DNA of 64,000 bases, from positions 11,496,518 to 11,560,517 of the forward strand of contig NC_065563.1 in NCBI RefSeq assembly GCF_022605725.1, in the 5' to 3' direction. The position numbers and the translations under genes are program-made. The first letter of the stretch is position 1, and the number at the start of each line of letters is the position of its first letter. Positions 44,950 through 57,420 of this stretch are shown here, piece after piece. The notes under the pieces are model-generated. The model saw only the letters and a program-made list of their open reading frames with translations, searched no databases and was not told the DNA's origin. The DNA comes from Anthonomus grandis grandis. Lineage: Eukaryota; Arthropoda; Insecta; Coleoptera; Curculionidae.

Positions 44950-45145
44950 TCAACATGTTTATCACAGACTTTAATAGTAAAAATGTAAATACAGTAATTA
45001 GATGTGCCAATTTAGATCGTCTCAGCAATAAAAATACAAATTATGCTTTCGAATACTTTGATGAAAGGTTGTAAAATATGGACTTGACCCCCTAATTACC
45101 ATTATAGACAGGATATTGACTTGAAATTGGTGCAGTTCTCAAGAA
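44950..45145. repeat. ~190-bp direct repeat, left copy
   Basis: Shares AATTAGATGTGCCAATTTAG, AAAGGTTGT(A/G)AAATATGGACTTG and TACCATTATAGACAGGATAT with the segment at about 50035-50210. The pair brackets the LINE fragments and the 366-bp satellite. Confidence 0.7.
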
Positions 45146-45530
45146 TTTTGATACTATGGGTCTTGTCGACTTTAAGTATCTCTGACTTTGCAATAATTTA
45201 AAATTAATAAGACGGCTATAATAGGGGTCTACTCTAGTCTATTTGTTGATCGAAACTCCTTACTATTGATAACTACATTGACATAATTATGAACTCTCAG
45301 TTACCAAATTGTGTATATGTATCCTATAATATAAGAATAGAAAACATCTAACTAAATCTATCTGCCAAAATGATGTAGCAGTCTTTTCACATTATAACAG
45401 GTTCCACTATTTGTACATTTATTCTAATACCCAGCACTGACAAATTCATACCCTTATGCAGAGGTTCGTAGCCTCCATATTTTCAGATTCTATTCCTATG
45501 AACAAATATATTGTTATCCCACAGTAAGTA

Positions 45531-45950
45531 GTGCCCCCCAAGGAAGCCCCATTAATTGTTTCTATATTTGTCAATGATATCACTAGTACCGTAGATGCAC
45601 ATTTTAGCACACTGGTGTACAATAAACTACCTCTGAATATTGAAAAGTGCAAGTGTATGTCAGTCTCAAATATTCACAATGAAATTAAGCACACTTATAG
45701 GTTAAGTAATACTACCACCCTAGACTCTATGAGGGATCTTAGGGTCATAGTTGATAACAAAGTGACATTCAACAAACACATCAATGAAGTTGTTAAATCT
45801 TCCTAGAAAACCCTTGGTTTCATAATCGGATCAACAAGAGAGAATTTGAAAGATTGCACAGTCTCGTTAATTTGTATAATAGGCCTAGTTAGGTCTAAAT
45901 TACTTTATGCAGCAATGGTTTGGTTCCCTAAATATAGACAGACTAGAATA
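45531..45950 (+). pseudogene. LINE RT fragment, plus strand
   Basis: Reads LIVSIFVNDITSTVDAH, YNKLPLNIEKCKCMSVSN, LDSMRDLRVIVDNKVTFNKH, then after a stop KTLGFIIGSTRENLKD and VRSKLLYAAMVWFP. This is the RT segment after the YADD position through the thumb. It is truncated at both ends. The sequence between 45145 and 45531 is degenerate and may include more of the same element. Confidence 0.6.
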
Positions 45951-45954
45951 TGTG

Positions 45955-47214
45955 CAGCTCAGGGAACACCATCTGGACACTGTCAACTTGTTTTTTATCC
46001 TCCGACTATAGCAGCAATAATTTCCTCAGTGGTAATTGATGGAAGAATGTCAATGAGGTCTGAGGAATTAGAAGGAGGATATGTTTCTGCGAGGTTGATT
46101 GGATCTTTATATAGGCATTCTGAAAAAGTTTGGCAAAAGCTGCCACAATATTTTCTGTTCCTTAAAAAGAATTACCATTGGCATCGCACATGATAGACGG
46201 AAGTGAAGAGTGACCTTTCTTAGCGCTAACAAAAGACCAAAACGATGAGGGATCAGTGACAATGTTCTCCTCGGCTTGGGTCACAAATGAGTTATAGGCC
46301 TCACAGGCTTGAGATTTAACGGTCTGACAAAGCCTGTTGTATCTGCGGAAAGATTAAATGCAGTTGAAGAGGATCTATAATCAGGATATGCTTTTTCCTT
46401 CTTGTTTTGAAAACCATACTGGAAATCGCCGTCGTCTTCGTTGTTTTAAAGGTGCTGAAGCAGCAAAAGCTGAATCAAGTCTTTTTGTAAAGTTCCTTGC
46501 AAGCGCTGTCAACTTGTCAGAAGACTGCAAGACAGACAACCAGTCTGCATCAAGCAACAAATTATATACATGAGTGGAAAGTCTGCTTTTCTGAAGTTAT
46601 ACTGCTGTAAATTATTTGAACTTATATAGAAGGAATATATTTATGAGGGGAAGCCGATTTAAAAGAAATTGTCAAAGCAGGATGATGAAATAAGCGGTGA
46701 TATACTTTTGATGACACTGATGACGTCGAAATTTGAAAAAAACCAAGTGAAGAAGCCTATTTATTATTAACATTTGGAATATTGTTAAACTGCTTAAGAC
46801 CAAGGATTTCGCATAGGTTATTCAAAAGCTTGCACTTGACACTGCTAGCTTCGGTTGTCTGATAAGACGGAACATTAAAATCTCCAACAATCATAACGCC
46901 GTTTTGTGTGGACCAGATCCAGTGACATAATTGTTTCACACAAGGTCTCAAAGTCTCTCTCGGTTGTGCAAGGAGGGACATAGATTACAAATAAATAAAA
47001 TACAAAATAACCATTAGTGAGTTTACAACCTGAAATATCTATAAGTGGTGTGGAGTTAAAGATGTCTTCCAAGTTAACCCTCTCTAGGTAGATGTTGTGA
47101 GAAGCTGCGACCAAGCAGCCACCACCACGAGTAGCGGCCACTCTATCCAGCTGTCTGTCAGATCTGAGCACTCTGAATGTTTTTGGACACAATTCAGAGT
47201 CGATAGTCGATTCA
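45955..47214 (-). pseudogene. LINE endonuclease and linker, minus strand
   Basis: Minus-strand order: STIDSELCPKTFRVLRSDRQ and AATRGGGCLVAASHNIYLER (AP endonuclease N-half), YLFVIYVPPCTTERDFETLC, VMIVGDFNVPSYQ in a second frame, then near 46350-46190 YNRLCQTVKSQACEAYNSFV and SSFWSFVSAKKGHSSLPSIM, the linker before RT. The 5' end is cut exactly where the 366-bp satellite begins. The orientation is opposite to the neighbouring RT fragment, so the two are either different elements or a rearranged one. Confidence 0.65.
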
Positions 47215-50017
47215 GGTATACTTAGTTTGATTTAAAAAAAAATCAATTTTTTAAATGAGAAATTCCAAATTTTGAAGGTCGATATCTCGGCTTCTATTGG
47301 AGCTATCGGGAAAATCCAACGGTTTTGTCTTAGTTTCGTCGTTCTGAATCCAACGAGATCATCCGCAAGGTCGTAGCTTTTCTAATAGCTGAGATATGGC
47401 ATTTTTCATGCCCATTTTTGGCCTCAAAAACGGACGTCGGAAACGACTTTTTCAGGATTTTCAAAGTGCTCTCATTCCCTTAGTTCTGCTCGGATCTTGT
47501 TATAACCCGGTGTTTTCGTAATCTAGGTGACCCAAATAAGACGCTGGTATACTTAGTTTGATTTCGAAAAAAATCAATTTTTAGTGAAAAAAATCGATAC
47601 GGGGGGGTATACCCGAAAAATGAAAAATTCCAAACTTTAAAGGTCGATATCTCGGCTTCTATTAGAGCTATCGGGAAAATTCCAACGGTTTTGTCTTAGT
47701 TTCGTCGTTCTGAATCCAACGAGACCATCCGCAAGGTCGTAGCTCTTACGATAGCCGAGATATGGCATTTTTGATGCCCATTTTTGGCCTCAAAAACGGA
47801 CGTCGAAAACGACTTTTTCAGGATTTTCAAAGTGCTCTCATTCCCTTAGTTCTGCTCGGATCCTGTCATAACCCGGTGTTTTCGTAATCTAGGTGACCCA
47901 AATAAGACGCTGGTATACTTAGTTTGATTTCGAAAAAAATCAATTTTTGGTGAAAAAATTCCATACGGGGGGGTATACCCGAAAAATGAAAAATTCCAAA
48001 CTTTGAAGGTCGATATCTCGGCCTCTATTGGAGCTATCGGGAAAATTCCAACAGTTTTTTCTTAGTTTCGTCATTCTAAATCCAACGAGACCATCCGCAA
48101 GGTCGTAGCTCTTACGATAGCTGAGATATGGCATTTTTGATGCCCATTTTTGGCCTCAAAAACGGACGTCGAAAACGACTTTTTCGGGATTTTCAAAGTG
48201 CTCTCATTCCCTTAGTTCTGCTCGGATCCTGTCATAACCCGGTGTTTTCGTAATCTAGATGACTCAAATAAGACGCTGGTATACTTAGTTTGATTTCGAA
48301 AAAAATCAATTTTTGGTGAAAAAATTCGATACGGGGGGGTATACCCGAAAAATGAAAAATTCCAAACTTTGAAGGTCGATATCTCGGCCTCTATTGGAGC
48401 TATCGGGAAAATTCCAACAGTTTTTTCTTAGTTTCGTCATTCTAAATCCAACGAGACCATCCGCAAGGTCGTAGCTCTTACGATAGCTGAGATATGGCAT
48501 TTTTGATGCCCATTTTTGGCCTCAAAAACGGACGTCGAAAACGACTTTTTCACGATTTTCAAAGTGCTCTCATTCCCTTAGTTCTGCTCGGATCCTGTCA
48601 TAACCCGGTGTTTTCGTAATCTAGATGACTCAAATAAGACGCTGGTATACTTAGTTTGATTTCGAAAATGATCAATTTTTGGTGAAAAAATTCGATACGG
48701 GGGGGTATACCCGAAAAATGAAAAATTCCAAACTTTGAAGGTCGATATCTCGGCCTCTATTGGAGCTATCGGGAAAATTCCAACAGTTTTTTCTTAGTTT
48801 CGTCATTCTAAATCCAACGAGACCATCCGCAAGGTCGTAGCTCTTACGATAGCTGAGATATGGCATTTTTGATGCCCATTTTTGGCCTCAAAAACGGACG
48901 TCGAAAACGACTTTTTCACGATTTTCAAAGTGCTCTCATTCCCTTAGTTCTGCTCGGATCCTGTCATAACCCGGTGTTTTCGTAATCTAGATGACTCAAA
49001 TAAGACGCTGGTATACTTAGTTTGATTTCGAAAAAAATCAATTTTTGGTGAAAAAATTCGATACGGGGGGGTATACCCGAAAAATGAAAAATTCCAAACT
49101 TTGAAGGTCGATATCTCGGCCTCTATTGGAGCTATCGGGAAAATTCCAACAGTTTTTTCTTAGTTTCGTCATTCTAAATCCAACGAGACCATCCGCAAGG
49201 TCGTAGCTCTTACGATAGCTGAGATATGGCATTTTTGATGCCCATTTTTGGCCTCAAAAACGGACGTCGAAAACGACTTTTTCGGGATTTTCAAAGTGCT
49301 CTCATTCCCTTAGTTTTGCTCGGATCCTGTTATAACCCGGTGTTTTCGTAATCTAGGTGACCCAAATAAGACGCTGGTATACTTAGTTTGATTTCGAAAA
49401 AAATCAATTTTTGGTGAAAAAATTCCATACGGGGGGGTATACCCGAAAAATGAAAAATTCCAAACTTTGAAGGTCGATATCTCGGCTTCTATGGGAGCTA
49501 TCGGGAAAATTCCAACGGTTTTGTCTTAGTTGCGTCGTTCTGAATCCAACGAGACCATCCGCAAGGTCGTAGCTTTTCTAATAGCTGAGATATGGCATTT
49601 TTGATGCCCATTTTTGGCCTCAAAAACGGACGTCGAAAACGACTTTTTCACGATTTTCAAAGTGCTCTCATTCTCTTAGTTCTGCTCGGATCCTGTCATA
49701 ACCCGGTGTTTTCGTAATCTAGGTGACCCAAATAAGACGCTGGTATACTTAGTTTGATTTCGAAAAAAATCAATTTTTGCTGAAAAAATTCGATACGGGG
49801 GGGTATACCCGAAAAATGAAAAATTCCAAACTTTGAAGGTCGATATCTCGGCTTCTATTGGAGCTATCGGGAAAATTCCAACGGTTTTGTCTTAGTTGCG
49901 TCGTTCTGAATCCAACGAGACCATCCGCAAGGTGGTAGCTCTTACGATAGCCGAGATATGGCATTTTTGATGCTCATTTTTGGCCTCAAAAACGGACGTC
50001 GAAAACGACTTTTTCGA
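47215..50017. repeat. 366-bp satellite, ~7.7 tandem copies
   Basis: Very regular. Units starting 47940, 48306, 48672 and 49038 are exactly 366 bp apart and nearly identical; outer units are a little more diverged. Landmarks per unit are GGTCGATATCTCGGCTTCTA, TTGGAGCTATCGGGAAAATT, TAGCTGAGATATGGCATTTT, AAAACGGACGTCGAAAACGA, TAACCCGGTGTTTTCGTAAT and a run of seven G in ACGGGGGGGTATACCC. GATATCTCGGC and GCTGAGATAT form a dyad within each unit. Repeated 64-codon minus-strand frames follow the period and are not genes. It lies in spin intron 1. Confidence 0.97.
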
Positions 50018-50034
50018 CGATTATTACTTAAAGC

Positions 50035-50210
50035 ATTTATTACAGATTTTAATACAGTATAATTAGATGTGCCAATTTAGATGCATTAAAAATAAAATTA
50101 TTCTTTCAAATGCTTCGGTGAAAGGTTGTGAAATATGGACTTGGCCCTGTAATTACCATTATAGACAGGATATTGACTGCAATTGGTGATGCAGTTCTCG
50201 GAAACTCGAA
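50035..50210. repeat. ~190-bp direct repeat, right copy
   Basis: Second copy of the segment at 44950-45145, same orientation, with moderate divergence. It begins right after the last satellite unit. Confidence 0.7.
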
Positions 50211-51590
50211 CATTGTTTCACTTGAAAAGAACATACATATGTATTTACCCATACTATTGTATTGATATTTTTAATATTTCCTTGTGTTGACACATAACGC
50301 ATCACATAGATTTGTAATTACATAATATATAAAACTTAATTTAATGCTAAAGTCAACTTTACCTATTTTCTTATCTCTGCAAGCAAATATAGACTCCCTG
50401 TCAGTAAATTTTACTATATGAGTAAATATAGTACAAACTGTGAAATTTCTCCATTTAATTTGCCCGAGCAGTTCCTCGTTTAGTCACACACGGACCTATA
50501 TAAAATCATGATGAACCAATTGATGCTAGTTAAAGTTATATAATTAGACTCCTCCATACCTATTTGCTCAATAAATATCGAAGACAATCATTTATTGAAA
50601 TGACAAGAAAAATGATGTTTTATTATGCTTAATTGAAAATATTGACTGTTTATTCATTCCTTATCAGACACTCTGGATTCTCGATAATCCACTTAAGCCA
50701 CTTAAATAAATTTAAATTACAACTTGTTATAAGAAAAATGATATATTGCCACACTCCTCTCTCAGCTACTCCCGAGGTAATTGCAGGGGAGCAACAGGAG
50801 GGTTTCCAGGCGAACGCGCCCTTTTTACCGGCGAGGGTTGGTAATTGGGTGTTAAACCATGGAAACGAGTGATTTACCGGCTAATTTCCTTTTTGCTCCA
50901 GTTGCCTTATAAATTCAGAGTAATTCCAATTGGGATTTATTTATTGCTCCAAGTTTATGGGGGGATCTCTGATGTTGAGGTTTGACTGTGTTGAAATATT
51001 ATACTTATATGAGCATAATTAACTTCTTTTGTAGACAATGAAACCGTTATGTCTCGCGTATAGGAAGTGCTGCCATTAATCGATCGATGAATGACACTTC
51101 CGACAATAATTTAATTTATAATAACGCGTGTTAAGTGCATTTTTTCTTGTTCCCACATTTTTCAGGAGAGTCCCCGTTGTCGTCGATTTATTCTTCGAGT
51201 CATGAAGCCATTTAGATTGGTCGATTAGAGCGGCCCCGCCGAGTAGGCTTTCGAATTCTTTTTCTTGTTGGTCGAGGGGGCCCTCAAGCATGTTATTGCA
51301 GATGCGAACGAGAGATACGGTCATAATTGTTATGTTAACATGCATCGAGTGATCCGCCTCCAAGAACCAATCTTATGTTGGTTCATTTTATTTTTTCTAT
51401 ATGTTTTGAGGAGAAGTATCGAAATGACGGCTTCCTAACTGTCATGCTCGTCATATCAAAGGGTTTCAGGATACAGTAAACATGCGCCCCAGATTTAAGT
51501 TCAAAAACGTGTTTATTTGTAGTTTAGTTTTTTTGATTAAACAATTAAAGTAAACTGTGAGTGTGCCTTACTTGCTCTCCGCAACGGCCA
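50211..51590. other. Spin intron sequence with one GC-richer stretch and an orphan frame
   Basis: AT-rich to about 50740, then a GC-richer segment at 50750-50900. A minus-strand frame at 51076-51363 reads LVRICNNMLEGPLDQQEKEF and GGAALIDQSKWLHDSKNKS. It has coding-like composition but no clean splice sites or recognised homologue. It may be a conserved non-coding element or an unknown exon. Confidence 0.25.
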
Positions 51591-51915
51591 CGCCTCACAT
51601 GACAAATGACAGTTATTACATTGACCCGTCTGTCAAATGTCAACATTGGGTTGCCAACTTAAAAAAAAACCTTGGAAAGATAAACAGTATGGTCTTCCAC
51701 GAACTTAATAAATAGTTGATTTATTTTATTTGAGGATAAATTATTACAGTTCATTGCCAATGTTTCTCACCAAAACTCGAAATGACCTACTTGTCATATC
51801 AAACGAGTTTCCTCACATGACAAATGACATTTATTACATTGACCCGTCTGTCAAATGTCACCATTGGGTTGCCAACTTAAAAAAGAACCTTGAAAAGATA
51901 AAACAATATGGTTAT
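51590..51915. repeat. Duplicated ~100-bp TGTCA-rich block
   Basis: CACATGACAAATGACAGTTA, ATTGACCCGTCTGTCAAATG and CATTGGGTTGCCAACTTAAA occur at about 51595-51690 and again, in the same orientation, at 51815-51910. It has the same vocabulary as the promoter motif and the 52.9-57.4 kb array, which starts about 1 kb farther on. Confidence 0.75.
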
Positions 51916-52850
51916 CCTAAAGTATATTAATTTATTGTTGCAAAAACCATAAACCGACGCGAGAATTGAACAACAGCATGACTACACGCCATTATTCTCG
52001 GTTTACGTGTAGTGCCCATTATTTTTTGCTTCTCAGACGTTCCGACTGTGCCGAGGGGTTTATTTGCGGACATGTGCGGTGACATAACCGCACATATTTA
52101 TTTCGGGAAAATTTACCAGAACCAGGTAAAATAATGAGAATTATTATTATTGGAACATTGACCTTAGGAACTCTCTCTCTGTCTCGCTCGCTCACATTCT
52201 TGCGCCTATGGTGTATCGTTATCTAAGAAGGAATCTCATAGTCATCCTGTCATGTGCATTACCATAATTATTTACATGAGGGAACATGTATTTAGAAGTA
52301 CTATTCGGCCTATAGGAGAAACTGCATGTATAGTACTTACAGTACTTAATTTTTATAAAAACAAATTAAATAAATATTAATAACCTTGATTTTATGTATT
52401 CCCAATATAATTAATTGATGCAATTATAATAATTACCTGTAAGGAGACTCTGACCTAGAAAGATGTTTAATAAGAAAAAATCATTATTACAAGAGAGGTG
52501 GCAATAGCCTGTGGCGGCCATCTTGTCTGGCATAGTTACCGGGATAATATCTTTCTTACAGGCAGCATATTGCACCGGCCATTGCCAACTAAACAACAAA
52601 AAAATAACCCGTAAAAATCCCCGGTATTTATCGTAACTTATGTCTTGTTCTCCAACCAATTCTCTTCTCGATAAACCGCTTTTACCCGAAATATTCGAAA
52701 CGCGTGCAGCACATTCTTCGCCTTTTTTTATATTTTTAACAATATACTCGCCGTACCAACGATATCTCGTTAAGTTCCCATTAGTTTATTTTTAACCGGA
52801 TTTCGGAAATAAATTGGGTTTTTTTTTTTGGTTTTTCCCCGACAACGGCT
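51916..52850. other. Spin intron, no gene seen
   Basis: AT-rich sequence with GC-richer patches near 52020-52110 and 52500-52570 and a CT-rich run at 52175-52195. No coding exon, RNA gene or mobile element was recognised. Confidence 0.3.
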
Positions 52851-52859
52851 CACTATCCT

Positions 52860-55800
52860 CAATGCCATCTGGCAGTATCAACTGTCTCAATGACGAATGA
52901 CGTTTGATGCATTGGCCATCTGTCAAAATAATCTTAATGACAAATGACGTTTATTGCATTGGCTGTCTGTCCATGTTACTCTCTCGAGTGCCGTTAATTT
53001 AAAAATTAAGTTGTCACTGAAACTGTGACTATGTCAGAATTTAAATTAAAAAATTAATGACGTTATAATTATTTTATGACGTTTAGATTATTGGCCATCT
53101 GTCAAAACCGTTTCGATAATGACTGACGCATAATGTCGCTCTCTCGAGTGCCTTTAATTTAAAAATCAAGTTGCCATTGAAACTCCGATATACGTCACAA
53201 TTTAAAATTAAAAAAAATAAACGTCATTTAAATGTCAAAGTTGGCAATGACAAATGACGTTTGATGCATTGGTCATCTGTCAAAAATTATTTCAATAATG
53301 AGTGACGTTTAATGCATCGGGTATCTGTCAATGTCGCTCTCTGGAGTGCTTTGAATTTTAAATCAAGTTCCCATTGAAACTCGATTCCATTAAATGTCAC
53401 AATTAAAAGTATGAAATCATTTTAAAAAAATAAACGCTTTTAAATGTCAAAATTGACAATGACATGCGACGTTTAATGCATTGGTCATCTGTCAAAATAA
53501 TCTTAATGACAAATGACGTTTACTGCATTGGCTATCTGTCCATGTTACTCTCTTGAGTGCCGTTAATTTAAAATCAAGTTGCCATTGAAACTCTCAAGTC
53601 AGAATTTAAATTAAAAAATTAATGACGTTATAATTATTTTATGACGTTTAGATTATTGGCCATCTGTCAAAATTGTTTCGATAATGACTGACGCATAATG
53701 TCGCTTTCTCGAGTGCCGTTAATTTAAAAATCAAGTTGCCATTGAAACTCCGATATACGTCACAATTTAAAATTTGAAGTTAATAAACGTCATTTAAATG
53801 TCAAAGTCGGCAATGACAAATGACGTTTGATGCATTGGTCATCTGTCAAAATTATTTCAATAATGAGTGACGTTTAATGCATCGGGTATCTGTCAATGTC
53901 GCTCTCTCGAGTGCCTTTAATTTAAAATCAAGTTGCCATTGAAACTCGATTCCATTAAATGTCACAATTAAAAGTATGAAATTATTTAAAAAAAATAAAC
54001 GCTTTTAAATGTCAAAATTGACAATGACATACGACGTTTAATGCATTGGTCATCTGTCAAAATAATCTTAATGACAAATGACGTTTACTGCATCGGCTAT
54101 CTGTCCATGTTACTCTCTCGAGTGCCGTTAATTTAAAAATTAAGTTGTCACTGAAACTCTATGTCAGAATTTAAATTAAAAAATTAGTGACGTTATAATT
54201 ATTTTATGACGTTTAGATTATTGGCCATCTGTCAAAATTGTTTCGATAATGACTGACGGACGCTTAATGTCGCTCTCTCGAGTGATGAAATCCGATATAT
54301 GTCACAATTTAAAATTTGAAATTAATAAACGTCACTTAAATGTCAAAGTTGGCAATGACAAATGAGGTTTGATGCATTGGTCATCTGTCAAAATTATTTC
54401 AATAATGAGTGACGTTTAATGCATCGGGTATCTGTCAATGTCGCTCTCCGGAGTGCTTTGAATTTTAAATCAAGTTCCTATTGAAACTCGATTCCATTAA
54501 ATGTCACAAATAAAAGTATGAAATTATTTTAAAAAAATTAACGCTTTTAAATGTCAAAATTGACAATGACATACGACGTTTAATGCATTGGTCATCTGTC
54601 AAAATAATCTTAATGACAAATGACGTTTATTGCATCGGCTGTCTGTCCATGTTACTCTCTCGAGTGCCGTTAATTTAAAAATTAAGTTGTCACTGAAACT
54701 GTGACTATGTCAGAATTTAAATTAAAAAATTAATGACGTTATAATTATTTTATGACGCTTAGATTATTGGCCATCTGTCAAAATTGTTTCGATAATGACT
54801 GACGCTTAATGTCGCTCTCTCGAGTGCCTTTAATTTAAAAATCAAGTTGCCATCCAAACTCCGATATACGTCACAATTTAAAATTTGAAATTAATAAACG
54901 TCATTTAAATGTCAAAGTCGGCAATGACAAATGACGTTTGATGCATTGGTCATCTGTCAAAAATTATTTCAATAATGAGTGACGTTTAATGCATCGGGTA
55001 TCTGTCAATGTCGCTCTCTCGAGTGCCTTTAATTTAAAATCAAGTTGCCATTGAAACTCGATTCCATTAAATGTCACAATTAAAAGTATGAAATTATTTA
55101 AAAAAAATAAACGCTTTTAAATGTCAAAATTGACAATGACATACGACGTTTAATGCATTGGTCATCTGTCAAAATAATCTTAATGACAAATGACGTTTAC
55201 TGCATCGGCTATCTGTCCATGTTACTCTCTCGAGTGCCGTTAATTTAAAAATTAAGTTGTCACTGAAACTCTATGTCAGAATTTAAATTAAAAAATTAGT
55301 GACGTTATAATTATTTTATGACGTTTAGATTATTGGCCATCTGTCAAAATTGTTTCGATAATGACTGACGGACGCTTAATGTCGCTCTCTCGAGTGATGA
55401 AATCCGATATATGTCACAATTTAAAATTTGAAATTAATAAACGTCACTTAAATGTCAAAGTTGGCAATGACAAATGAGGTTTGATGCATTGGTCATCTGT
55501 CAAAATTATTTCAATAATGAGTGACGTTTAATGCATCGGGTATCTGTCAATGTCGCTCTCCGGAGTGCTTTGAATTTTAAATCAAGTTCCTATTGAAACT
55601 CGATTCCATTAAATGTCACAAATAAAAGTATGAAATTATTTTAAAAAAATTAACGCTTTTAAATGTCAAAATTGACAATGACATACGACGTTTAATGCAT
55701 TGGTCATCTGTCAAAATAATCTTAATGACAAATGACGTTTATTGCATCGGCTGTCTGTCCATGTTACTCTCTCGAGTGCCGTTAATTTAAAAATTAAGTT

Positions 55801-57420
55801 GTCACTGAAACTCTATGTCAGAATTTAAATTAAAAAATTAGTGACGTTATAATTATTTTATGACGTTTAGATTATTGGCCATCTGTCAAAATTGTTTCGA
55901 TAATGACTGACGGACGCTTAATGTCGCTCTCTCGAGTGATGAAATCCGATATATGTCACAATTTAAAATTTGAAATTAATAAACGTCACTTAAATGTCAA
56001 AGTTGGCAATGACAAATGAGGTTTGATGCATTGGTCATCTGTCAAAATTATTTCAATAATGAGTGACGTTTAATGCATCGGGTATCTGTCAATGTCGCTC
56101 TCCGGAGTGCTTTTAATTTTAAATCAAGTTCCCATTGAAACTCGATTCCATTAAATGTCACAATTAAAAGTATAAAATTATTTTAAAAATATAAACGCTT
56201 TTAAATGTCAAAATTGGCAATGACATACGACGTTTAATGCATTGGTCATCTGTCAAAATAATCTTAATGACAAATGACGTTTACTGCATCGGCTATCTGT
56301 CCATGTTACTCTCTCGAGTGCCGTTAATTTAAAAATCAAGTTGCCATTCAAACTCCGATATACGTCACAATTTAAAATTTGAAATTAATAAACGTCATTT
56401 AAATGTCAAAGTCGGCAATGACAAATGACGTTTGATGCATTGGTCGCCTGTCAAAATTATTTCAATAATGAGTGACGTTTAATGCATCGGGTATCTGTCA
56501 ATGTCGCTCTCTCGAGTGCCTTTAATTTAAAATCAAGTTGCCATTGAAACTCGATTCCATTAAATGTCACAATTAAAAGTATGAAATTATTTTAAAAATA
56601 TAAACGCTTTTAAATGTCAAAATTGGCAATGACATACGACGTTTAATGCATTGGTCATCTGTCAAAATAATCTTAATGACAAATGACGTTTACTGCATCG
56701 GCTGTCTGTCCATGTTACTCTCTCGAGTGCCGTTAATTTAAAAATTAAGTTGTCACTGAAACTCTATGTCAGAATTTAAATTAAAAAATTAATGACGTTA
56801 TAATTATATTACGACAATGATAAATGACGTTTAAATTATTGGCCATCTGTCAAAATTGTTTCAATAATGTCAAAGTTGGCAGTGACAAACGACGTGCTAA
56901 CAATAGTGTCATAGGAAACGTCCAAGTCAATGCTGTCATTCCGAGTAGTGATGGGCTATATACTAACTACTAGTACTGGGTTATTGATTGATACACTACA
57001 CATTGGCTCTCTGTCCATGTTACTCTCTCGAGTGCCCTTAATTTAAAAATTAAATTTCCACTGAATCTTCGACTTTATGTCAGAATTTAAATAATAAAAT
57101 GGCTAACAATAGTGTAATAGTAAACGTCAATGCTGTCATTCCGAGTAGTGATGGGCTATATACTAACTACTAGTGCTACGCTATTGATTGATGCATCACA
57201 CATTGGCTATCCGTCCATGTTACTCTCTCGTGACATATGACGTTTAATGCATTGGTCATTTGTCAAAACTGTCTCGATGACAAATGAAGTTTAGTGTATC
57301 GGTTATCTGTCAGTGTTACTCTCTCGAGTGCCGTTAAATTAAAAATCAAGATGCCTGTGAGACTCCGGTCGATTAAATGTCAAAATTTGCAATGACAAAT
57401 GACGTTTGATCAAAATTAGG
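52860..57420. repeat. TGACGTTT/CTGTCAA satellite: ~565-bp higher-order repeat of three ~188-bp units
   Basis: Three unit types alternate: A with TTACTCTCTCGAGTGCCGTT, B with TCGCTCTCTCGAGTGCCTTT, and C with TCGCTCTC(T/C)GGAGTGCTTTG. The A landmark recurs near 52975, 53543, 54107, 54647, 55220, 55763, 56302 and 56716, giving periods of about 540-574 bp until the last interval, where a unit is lost. Every unit contains AATGACGTTT-, GCATTGGTCATCTGTCAAAA- and ATGTCAAA-type phrases. The right end (56870-57420) decays into partial units with an extra TACTAACTACTAGT segment seen twice. No coding content. Confidence 0.95.

Noticed and set aside
45531..47214. Opposed RT and endonuclease fragments as a twin-priming inversion of one LINE
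   Set aside because: In a twin-priming product the inverted 5' part should lie upstream of the 3' part; here the order is the reverse, so separate insertions or rearrangement are more likely.
47940..49964. Repeated 64-codon minus-strand frames (MPYLSYRKSYDLADGL...)
   Set aside because: They recur exactly with the 366-bp satellite period and reflect DNA repetition, not a protein family.
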